DNA of 21,088 bases, from assembly GCA_020025075.1 (NCBI GenBank), contig JAHHSR010000022.1, positions 1 through 21,088 on the forward strand, given 5' to 3'. The notes beneath the pieces were generated by a model. It searched no databases. It was given only the letters and a program-made list of their open reading frames with translations, and was not told the origin of the DNA. Each line of letters starts with the position of its first letter. The first letter of the stretch is position 1. The DNA is from Pectinatus sp. Lineage in GTDB: Bacteria > Bacillota > Negativicutes > Selenomonadales > Selenomonadaceae. Both the position numbers and the translations under genes were made by a program. Below are positions 15,996-21,088 of this stretch, piece after piece.

Positions 15996-17726
15996 ATGCA
16001 AACAGCTCTCTTTCAGTCCATGCAGCCGGATTTGGCCTCGCTGGAGCGCTATACGAGCTTGAAGGCAAAATTAGCGTCGTTTTTGCGCAGGCAGATGCAG
16101 CAGATGGAAAAGGTGGAGCAGGCGGAAGATTTAAAAGACGCCTTAGAAGACCTTTTTGCCGCCTTGGCTGCCGATTGCTTTCGCCTCGCTGTTTTGGGGC
16201 AGTTTAAGCGTGGCAAAAGTTCTCTGATGAATGCGATTTTGGGAAAGGCCCTTTTGCCGACGGGCGTTTTGCCTTTGACGAGCGTTGTGACGACAATCAA
16301 ATACGGCCCTAAAGCACAGGCAATAATCGAAAAGGAGGGCCTTTTGTTGCCCAAGCAAATCGAGTTTTCGCAGCTTGCAGAGTACATAACGGAAAAAGGC
16401 AATCCTTCTAACGAGCAGAAGGTGCGCCGGGCAGAAATTGAGCTGCCCTTGCCCTTTTTGCGCCGTGGCGTGGAATTTGTCGACACGCCAGGGGTGGGCT
16501 CGTCGATTGCTGCTAATACGGCTGCCACGCGCGAGTTTTTGCCCAAGTGCGATGCCGCGCTTTTTGTCACGGGCGCGGATGCGCCGCTTAACGAAGCCGA
16601 GCTCGATTTTCTCTGCGAGGTGGGCGAGGCCGCGCCGCAAATCTTCTTTATCATCAATAAAATTGATGCCATCTCCCCTTCTGAGCGGCAAGAAGTAGCC
16701 GAATTTTGTGCTGCGGCAGTGAAAAAGCGCCTGGGGCGGGATTTGCCTATTTTTGCCGTCTCGGCACGGCAGGGGCTTTTAGCCAAAGATGAAGGCTCGG
16801 AAGAGGAATATGCGCAAAGTGGCATTAAGGCCCTCGAGGAAGATTTGGCGAAATTTTTGGCAAAGCGGCGCAGCAAGGTGATGCTCATCAAGCTTTCTAA
16901 AAAGGCGCAAGATATCTGGCAGCAGTTTTTGGCCTTGGGTGTGGCAGAAGATGATGGGCTGGGCTTAGAGCTGCAATCTTTTGAAAAGATTTTGCGCGGT
17001 GAGATTGACCTGCCGCAAAAAAGCATTATCTTGCCACAAGCGCCGGCGCTTTCAGAGCATCTCGTACATACCATTTCAGAAGATGGCTGGCTTGGCGAAG
17101 CGGCTTGGCATACGACGGGCTGTCCCATTTGTCAGCACTTGAGCGATACGTGTTTTGCTTTTTTCCGTCAGTGGCAGTACGCGCTGGAAAAAGATGCGGC
17201 GGCGCGGCAGGAATTTGTCTCGGGCGGGGGCTATTGCCAAATGCACACGTGGCAATTTGTCAATATTCTGTCCCCCTATGCCGCCTCCCTGATTTACAGC
17301 GATTTGGCGCAAAACGTCGTCTTGCAGATGAAGAAGAAGTTGTCAGATGGGGAAAAGGATATTGCAAATCTCGTGATAGATAAGGAGCATTGCAGTATTT
17401 GTGCGATGCTGGAAGAAGAGCAGGCAAAGTGCCTAAAAGAGCTTTCTGAAAGCCTCTTGCAAGAAGCCGGCAGGGTGCGCTATTTTGCCTCGCAGGGTAT
17501 CTGCCTCAACCATTTGCACAAATTGTTGCCGCTTATCTCGGATTCGTCGTTTTCTAAGGCGCTTATTGAACATGCAGCAAGTTATCTCGCCCAAGCGGTT
17601 GAAGATATGCAGACCTTTGCGCTAAAACACGAAGCGATTGCCCATAAAAGGGAAAACATTGAAGAAAAAGATGCCTACTATCGGGCTGTGACTCGATTGG
17701 CCGGAAGCGCCAAGCAGAGCCTATGA
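15996..17726 (+). CDS. Dynamin-like GTPase fused to a duplicated CPxC/CxxH module
   Basis: 576 aa. The GTPase domain has G1 GQFKRGKSS (68-76), the G2 threonine region LTSVVTT (94-100), G3 DTPG (163-166), G4 NKID (221-224) and G5-like SA (256-257), as in bacterial dynamin-like proteins. In place of the usual long helical stalk with a membrane paddle, the C-terminal third carries two copies of a Cys/His pattern: CPIC (376-379) with CQMH (414-417), and CSIC (466-469) with CLNH (503-506). This pattern resembles DUF6062-type proteins and suggests metal binding. No TM segment is evident. The start at 15996 has AGGAAG 7-8 nt upstream; an earlier in-frame ATG precedes the -10 box. Single-gene unit. 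Membrane or stress role is inference. Confidence 0.84.
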   Translation: MQTALFQSMQPDLASLERYTSLKAKLASFLRRQMQQMEKVEQAEDLKDALEDLFAALAADCFRLAVLGQFKRGKSSLMNAILGKALLPTGVLPLTSVVTTIKYGPKAQAIIEKEGLLLPKQIEFSQLAEYITEKGNPSNEQKVRRAEIELPLPFLRRGVEFVDTPGVGSSIAANTAATREFLPKCDAALFVTGADAPLNEAELDFLCEVGEAAPQIFFIINKIDAISPSERQEVAEFCAAAVKKRLGRDLPIFAVSARQGLLAKDEGSEEEYAQSGIKALEEDLAKFLAKRRSKVMLIKLSKKAQDIWQQFLALGVAEDDGLGLELQSFEKILRGEIDLPQKSIILPQAPALSEHLVHTISEDGWLGEAAWHTTGCPICQHLSDTCFAFFRQWQYALEKDAAARQEFVSGGGYCQMHTWQFVNILSPYAASLIYSDLAQNVVLQMKKKLSDGEKDIANLVIDKEHCSICAMLEEEQAKCLKELSESLLQEAGRVRYFASQGICLNHLHKLLPLISDSSFSKALIEHAASYLAQAVEDMQTFALKHEAIAHKRENIEEKDAYYRAVTRLAGSAKQSL

Positions 17727-17731
17727 CATCT

Positions 17732-17761
17732 CCCCGCCTAGCCTTCGGGCTTGAGGCGGGG
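17732..17761 (+). repeat. GC-rich palindrome right after the dynamin-like stop
   Basis: CCCCGCCT/AGGCGGGG stem with an inner AGCC/GGCT pairing, a TTCG loop and a 2-nt bulge, starting 6 bp after the stop. No T run follows (TAGTGATTT), so it is a weak terminator at best. Its form also recalls IS200/IS605-type terminal hairpins or REP-like palindromes. Confidence 0.45.
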
Positions 17762-17784
17762 TAGTGATTTATGTTAAAGATGAC

Positions 17785-17814
17785 AAAAAAGGCTTTACGC
17801 TAAAGCGTAAAGCC
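17785..17814 (-). terminator. Terminator of the tRNA-Val gene
   Basis: Minus strand: GGCTTTACGC-TTTA-GCGTAAAGCC (17814 to 17791), a perfect 10-bp stem, followed by TTTTTT (17790-17785). It ends about 15 bp from the tRNA 3' end. Confidence 0.85.
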
Positions 17815-17828
17815 TTTGAATTTCGATA

Positions 17829-17905
17829 TGGTGGGGTTAACAGGATTCGAACCTGTGACCTCCTCGATGTCAACGAGACACTCTAACCAACTGAGCTATA
17901 ACCCC
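17829..17905 (-). tRNA. tRNA-Val (anticodon GAC)
   Basis: 77 nt on the minus strand including an encoded CCA (complement of 17829-17831). Acceptor GGGGTTA pairs with TAACCCC; D arm GCTC/GAGT; anticodon stem TCTCG/CGAGG with loop TTGACAT, giving anticodon GAC; T arm ACAGG-TTCGAAT-CCTGT. All arms close and the invariant positions are present. Confidence 0.95.
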
Positions 17906-17922
17906 GAACAAGCTACTTTGTT

Positions 17923-17951
17923 AGTATATTATAAAGTCGAAGGCTTGTCAA
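17923..17951 (-). promoter_or_regulatory. Promoter of tRNA-Val
   Basis: Minus strand: TTGACA (17951-17946), 17-bp spacer, TATACT (17928-17923), placing transcription start about 10 bp before the tRNA 5' end. Confidence 0.75.
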
Positions 17952-18016
17952 TCTTTTTTTTAAGAAAAATTTTTGTTAAAATAAATTATCATTTTAGAAA
18001 AGAAGGATAAGACTTC

Positions 18017-19195
18017 ATGCAGAATATCAAAAAGATACGTCCTGCCTGGCTGGAAATAGATATGGATAAAATTCTTCACAACATGAGCGAGATACGCCGC
18101 ATAGTTAGGCCGCAGACGCAGATTATGGCCGTTTTGAAGGCCAATGCCTACGAACATGGCGCTTGCGAGATGGCCGAGCTTTTGCAAAATCGCGGTGCCG
18201 ACCGCTTTGCTGTTGCTGAGCTTGATGAAGCGATTGAGCTGCGCCGCCATAACATTACGGCGCCCATTCTTATCTTGGGTACGATTTTGCCCGAGCAGGC
18301 GCCTGAAGTGGTGCTCTATGGCATCGATGTGCCGATTTTCGACTATCACTGTGCCGCGGCATTTTCACAAGAGGCCGTGCGCCAGCAGCGCACGATACGC
18401 TTTCACATCAAGATTGATACGGGCATGGGACGCATTGGCTATCGGCCAAGCCCTGAGACCATAGAGGAAATTGTCAAGATAAGCAAATTGCCCAATGTGA
18501 TTATTGATGGCATCTTCACGCATTTTGCCACGGCTGACGAGGCCGATAAGAGCTTTACGCGTGAACAGTACCAAAAATTTATTGGCATTTGCGGGGCCCT
18601 GGAAAAGCGCGGCGTAAAAATAAATGTGCGCCACTGTGCCAATAGCGCCGCCATTATTGATTTGCCGGAATATAACTGCGATATGGTGCGGGCGGGTATT
18701 ATCTTATACGGCTTTTCCCCTTCGCCGGAAGTGAATATGAAAAATACGACTTTGGCGCCGGTCATGTCGTTTAAATGTCGCATCACCTACATTAAAAAAA
18801 TCGCAAAAGGCGATTCAATAAGCTATGGCCGCAAGTTTATCGCCTCTTCTGAGCGCATCATTGCGACATTGCCCGTTGGCTATGCCGATGGCTATACGAG
18901 AATGCTTTCGGGCAAGGCGCAAGTGCTCGTACACGGCAAGCGTGCCAAGGTAGTGGGCAACATCTGCATGGACCAATGCATGATTGATATTACCGACATA
19001 AGAGGCGTCGAGGTAGGAGATGAAGTCGTGCTGTACGGCACGCAAGGTGACGATGCAATAACGCCCGACGAGCTTGCGGCTAAGCTGGGAACGATAAATT
19101 ATGAAATCCTCTGCATGATGCCGCGCCGCCTGCCGCGCATCTATTTGCGCCACAATAAGCCTGTCGTTTACACAAATTACTTATTGCGGCTCTAA
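18017..19195 (+). CDS. alr: Alanine racemase (PLP-dependent)
   Basis: 392 aa. Supplies D-alanine for peptidoglycan. The N-terminal TIM barrel carries the PLP lysine in AVLKANAYEHGA (Lys41) and Arg139 in DTGMGRIGY (134-142). The C-terminal beta domain has the catalytic tyrosine in SISYGRKF (Tyr270), LPVGYADGY (285-293) and GNICMDQCMID (314-324). The usual AYGHG after the lysine is AYEHG, with Glu46 replacing Gly. The start has AGAAGGA about 9 nt upstream. Length is normal. Some Negativicutes racemases of this fold also act on lysine or ornithine, so substrate breadth is not settled. The stop overlaps the converging DUF2284 gene by 4 bp. Confidence 0.92.
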   Translation: MQNIKKIRPAWLEIDMDKILHNMSEIRRIVRPQTQIMAVLKANAYEHGACEMAELLQNRGADRFAVAELDEAIELRRHNITAPILILGTILPEQAPEVVLYGIDVPIFDYHCAAAFSQEAVRQQRTIRFHIKIDTGMGRIGYRPSPETIEEIVKISKLPNVIIDGIFTHFATADEADKSFTREQYQKFIGICGALEKRGVKINVRHCANSAAIIDLPEYNCDMVRAGIILYGFSPSPEVNMKNTTLAPVMSFKCRITYIKKIAKGDSISYGRKFIASSERIIATLPVGYADGYTRMLSGKAQVLVHGKRAKVVGNICMDQCMIDITDIRGVEVGDEVVLYGTQGDDAITPDELAAKLGTINYEILCMMPRRLPRIYLRHNKPVVYTNYLLRL

Positions 19196-19821
19196 AACTT
19201 TAAAGGGGCATCTATACCCTGCCTTTTGAGCGCTGCTTCTAAAAAGGCTGCAAATTGTGCCAGCGGCTTTTCTTCGTCGCTCAAAAGAGCGTGAATGAGA
19301 AAATGGTAGCGGGGCAAGTGATTTTTTTCTCCCCAGCAAAGCGGCACGCCCAAAAAATTTGCGGCGCACTTTCCCATGTCGACGCCCAAAGCATCAATGG
19401 AATAGCGCATTTTTTCTATCTTGCAGCAGGGCTTTTCGTCAAGGCGGGTGCATTTTTGGCAAAGCTCACAGCCGCCAGAACTAAAGGTTACGCCGTGCAA
19501 AAAGAGGCTTTCCAGCTCTATGAGGGCGAGCGTAATCTTATTTTTAAGTGGTGTCAGGTGCGCTGCAAAAAAGCCTGCCATTTCGTCTTTGTCAAAGCTT
19601 TTGACAAGGAGCTCTTTGGGATAAAGAAGCTGTGCGCCAACGAGATAGAGGTGCTTTTGCGGAAAATCCCGCCAGAAACTTTTCAGGGGCGGACACGACC
19701 AGCACTTGCCATATTTGGGGCAAGCCGTGCAGAGCTTTTGCAGGCCGTCGTCTTGGCAGCTTTGCCAAAAAAATTTGGCCGAACTTTGTGCAAGGTGGAT
19801 TTTGAGCACGTTTTTTTCCAT
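19192..19821 (-). CDS. DUF2284 family cysteine-rich, predicted metal-binding protein
   Basis: 209 aa from the chosen start. Two Cys clusters typical of DUF2284: CTACPKYGKCWSCPP (31-45, pattern Cx2Cx5Cx2C) and CELCQKCTRLDEKPCC (118-133), followed by RYSIDALGVDM (139-149). They probably bind an Fe-S cluster or other metal; the biochemical role is unknown. Three in-frame ATGs lie within 10 nt, and the third (19821) has the best distance from AGAAGGA; the first would be 19830. The upstream region is shared with a B12 riboswitch on the other strand, which suggests but does not prove a corrinoid link. Confidence 0.78.
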   Translation of the reverse strand: MEKNVLKIHLAQSSAKFFWQSCQDDGLQKLCTACPKYGKCWSCPPLKSFWRDFPQKHLYLVGAQLLYPKELLVKSFDKDEMAGFFAAHLTPLKNKITLALIELESLFLHGVTFSSGGCELCQKCTRLDEKPCCKIEKMRYSIDALGVDMGKCAANFLGVPLCWGEKNHLPRYHFLIHALLSDEEKPLAQFAAFLEAALKRQGIDAPLKF

Positions 19822-19843
19822 TTTCATCATCCTTCTAGCATAT

Positions 19844-19872
19844 TTGACAAAAGATATTATTAATGCTAAAAT
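19844..19872 (+). promoter_or_regulatory. Promoter of the cobalamin riboswitch transcript
   Basis: TTGACA (19844-19849), 17-bp spacer, TAAAAT (19867-19872), with start expected near 19879, about 20 bp before the aptamer P1 stem. Confidence 0.7.
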
Positions 19873-19884
19873 TTATCTTGTCAA
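19856..19884 (-). promoter_or_regulatory. Promoter of the DUF2284 gene, overlapping the riboswitch promoter
   Basis: Minus strand: TTGACA (19884-19879), 17-bp spacer, AATAAT (19861-19856). Its spacer covers the -10 box of the plus-strand promoter. Confidence 0.55.
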
Positions 19885-19894
19885 TTGAATATTG

Positions 19895-20055
19895 AGTGGA
19901 TTAGGTGTCAGAGATGACTTAATAGGGAAATCGGTATAAGCCGGTGCGGTCCCGCCACTGTAATACGGAGCAAACCCGCAGTTATTCCATTGGGAGCAAT
20001 CCTGAGAAGGAGCGGTTAGGTGATGATGTAGAGCCAGGAGAACTGCCTAATTGAC
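19895..20055 (+). ncRNA. Cobalamin (adenosylcobalamin-type) riboswitch
   Basis: The conserved core GGTGCGGTCCCGCCACTGTAA (19963-19983 region) and the B12 box AGCCAGGAGAACTGCC (20032-20047) are both present, with the GGGAAATCGG segment upstream. P1 closes through ATTAGG (19900-19905) and CCTAAT (20046-20051). It senses corrinoid and normally represses B12 uptake, B12 synthesis or B12-independent isozyme genes. Here no coding gene follows directly, only terminators at 20126 and 20247. Confidence 0.93.
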
Positions 20056-20125
20056 AATCACCATTGTATTTTATACATCACCCGCGATTGAAGGGGAGGG
20101 GATTATTCCGATTAAAGGATAATTG

Positions 20126-20160
20126 GCTTCTTTTCGTGTGCGAAAGAAGCTCTTTTTTTT
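20126..20160 (+). terminator. Terminator, probable expression platform of the riboswitch
   Basis: GCTTCTTT (20126-20133) pairs with AAAGAAGC (20143-20150), with an inner CG/CG, one bulged T and a TGTG loop, followed by TCTTTTTTTT. It lies about 70 bp after the aptamer. Confidence 0.8.
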
Positions 20161-20246
20161 GCTTTTCTTCTTGCGTCTTCGTCTAATGACTGGGGCGAAG
20201 TCGTATGCTTATAGAGTTTTACTTCCATCAATCCTGCGTTGGCAGC

Positions 20247-20275
20247 GGCTCCGCAAAAGCGGGGCCATCTTTTTT
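20247..20275 (+). terminator. Second terminator downstream of the riboswitch
   Basis: GGCTCCGC-AAAA-GCGGGGCC (20247-20266, one G-U pair) followed by ATCTTTTTT. Only about 85 bp separate it from the first terminator, with no supported ORF between. Confidence 0.78.
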
Positions 20276-20276
20276 C

Positions 20277-20305
20277 TTGCGGGAAGTTTCCTTTTGTAGT
20301 ACAAT
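20277..20305 (+). promoter_or_regulatory. Promoter of the beta-hydroxyacid dehydrogenase gene
   Basis: TTGCGG (20277-20282), 17-bp spacer, TACAAT (20300-20305), lying after both terminators. The dehydrogenase therefore need not depend on the riboswitch transcript. Confidence 0.55.
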
Positions 20306-20363
20306 ATGTTTGGTGAGAAAAAACATAATTTTTTGATTATTTTGATTATTTAGGAGTGTTGGC

Positions 20364-21041
20364 ATGGCAAAAATAGGATTTGTCGGTACTGGAATTATGG
20401 GCAGCCATATGGCACGCCATTTGCTAGAGGCAGGCCACGAGCTTTACATTTATAGCAGGACCAAGTCCAAAGCCCAGCCGCTTTTGGACAAAGGCGCCAA
20501 ATGGTGCGCTTCTGCGGGCGAATGTGCCGCTCAAAGCGAATATACCATTACTATTGTCGGTTATCCGGCCGATGTCGAGGAAGTTTACTTCGGTGAAGGC
20601 GGTATCTTGTCAAAAGCAAAAGAAGGCTCTTATATAATCGACATGACGACCTCTTCGCCTGATTTGGCGCAAAAGATTTACGAGTGTGCCAAGCGCCGCA
20701 AAATTCACGCCCTTGATGCACCCGTCACGGGTGGCGATATCGGCGCTAAAAATGCGACATTGAGCATCTTGGTCGGCGGCGATGCAGAGGATTTTTGGGC
20801 TGCCTTGCCGATATTTGAAAAAATGGGCAGAAACATCGTCCATGAAGGCAGCGCCGGTGCAGGACAAAAGACCAAGGCCTGCAATCAGATAGCCATTGCC
20901 GGAGCCTTGATGGGTGCCTGTGAGGCTTTTGCCTATGCCGAAAAATCAGGCCTTGATATCGATAAGGTCTATGCGGCCATCTCGCAGGGGGCGGCAACAA
21001 GTTATCAGATGACGAATGTCGTCAAAAAGGCCCTTGATTGA
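20364..21041 (+). CDS. 3-hydroxyisobutyrate dehydrogenase-family oxidoreductase, cut by an IS
   Basis: 225 aa remain of about 290. The NAD(P)-binding Rossmann fold begins GFVGTGIMGSHMARHL (5-20). The substrate motif DAPVTGGDIGA (118-128, with T in place of the more common S) and the catalytic-lysine motif GAGQKTKACNQ (165-175, with Lys171) are intact. The family includes 3-hydroxyisobutyrate dehydrogenase and tartronate semialdehyde reductase; the substrate cannot be told from sequence. TAGGAG lies 7 nt before the ATG. Translation ends at a TGA supplied by the inserted element right after ...KKALD, so the C-terminal helical domain that completes the active site and dimer is missing. Probably inactive. 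Confidence 0.85.
   Translation: MAKIGFVGTGIMGSHMARHLLEAGHELYIYSRTKSKAQPLLDKGAKWCASAGECAAQSEYTITIVGYPADVEEVYFGEGGILSKAKEGSYIIDMTTSSPDLAQKIYECAKRRKIHALDAPVTGGDIGAKNATLSILVGGDAEDFWAALPIFEKMGRNIVHEGSAGAGQKTKACNQIAIAGALMGACEAFAYAEKSGLDIDKVYAAISQGAATSYQMTNVVKKALD
21034..21038 (+). other. TTGAT target site (TAM) of an IS200/IS605 insertion
   Basis: TTGAT is the last host sequence before homology to the dehydrogenase family stops. TTGAT is the known target/TAM of ISDra2-like elements, which insert 3' to it without duplicating it. Confidence 0.65.
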
Positions 21042-21088
21042 AATTGCGCCGCATACTCGTGACTTTAGTCGTGAGTAAGGCGCAACTA
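21039..21088 (+). mobile_element. Left end of an IS200/IS605-family element
   Basis: Directly after TTGAT comes a long subterminal hairpin: outer stem TTGCGCC (21044-21050) with GGCGCAA (21079-21085), then an inner 10-bp stem (21054-21063 with 21068-21077) with two G-T pairs and loop TTTA. G-T pairs make it stable on the top strand only, as expected for single-strand TnpA recognition. The element body lies beyond the window. A minus-oriented right end is the alternative, but the TTGAT junction favours a left end. Confidence 0.68.

Noticed and set aside
16049..17128. 359-codon open frame on the minus strand
   Set aside because: Mirror frame of the dynamin-like gene; Ser/Arg/Lys-rich low-quality composition without motifs, and the plus-strand frame has clear GTPase motifs.
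19255..19863. 202-codon plus-strand frame
   Set aside because: Antisense to the DUF2284 gene, whose Cys clusters are clearly coding on the minus strand.
20206..20335. Short plus-strand frame after the riboswitch (starts ATGCTTATAG)
   Set aside because: It runs through the 20247 terminator and the dehydrogenase promoter, lacks a ribosome-binding site and resembles no protein.
1..21088. CRISPR array or toxin-antitoxin/defence island
   Set aside because: No regularly spaced repeats and no nuclease, toxin or restriction gene pair were seen; most genes are housekeeping types.
1..21088. Composite transposon formed by the two IS ends
   Set aside because: The flanking genes are ordinary chromosomal ones and IS605-type elements move as single-stranded circles; two same-orientation ends 21 kb apart are better explained as independent insertions at contig edges.

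Overview
The window looks like an anaerobic Bacillota chromosome, most probably a Negativicutes (Phascolarctobacterium/Selenomonas-type) gut bacterium. The hints are a methylmalonyl-CoA decarboxylase (succinate/propionate metabolism), a cobalamin riboswitch, a PurL protein of the clostridial single-chain type, paired MutS-like ATPases and moderate GC content. The taxonomic call is inference from gene content only. Both window edges lie inside IS200/IS605-type transposon ends (a right end at 1-54, a left end from 21039), both in + orientation, so the window is probably a complete draft contig that stops at multicopy elements.

Layout. 1-1580: an IS605-type right end has removed the 5' part of a chemotaxis receptor gene, which also carries three frameshifting lesions. 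1692-2471 (-): methylmalonyl-CoA decarboxylase. 2472-3032: long AT-rich intergenic region with promoters. 3033-7534 (+): a two-gene unit of a membrane-anchored BLIP/BamE-like repeat protein and a 1286-aa PurL homologue that keeps the full scaffold but has lost the catalytic motifs of both the synthetase and the glutaminase domains. A bidirectional terminator at 7536-7585 separates it from a long minus-strand run.

The minus-strand run (15846 down to 7587) is, in transcription order: two overlapping MutS-like ATPase genes, an ABC-F ATPase (uup), an orphan PTS lactose/cellobiose-type IIA, a small ORF region with a start codon followed directly by a stop, rpe, an AarF/UbiB-family kinase, and an AroH-type chorismate mutase with altered active-site residues. 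Spacing is tight, with the one larger gap (10272-10462) holding a possible internal promoter.

15996-17726 (+): a dynamin-like GTPase fused to a C-terminal duplicated CPxC/CxxH module. Then tRNA-Val(GAC) on the minus strand with its promoter and terminator, alanine racemase (+), and a DUF2284 cysteine-rich protein (-) that converges on it. The DUF2284 gene shares an overlapping divergent promoter region with a cobalamin riboswitch (+). The riboswitch is followed by two terminators and no recognisable gene, so it may control a noncoding RNA or be an orphan. The last gene, a beta-hydroxyacid dehydrogenase with its own promoter, is cut at a TTGAT target by the second IS605-type element.

The most unusual content is the full-length PurL pseudoenzyme and its coupled BLIP-like partner. 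Next are the dynamin-CPxC/CxxH fusion, the orphan B12 riboswitch, and the IS605/TnpB guide footprint at the left edge.
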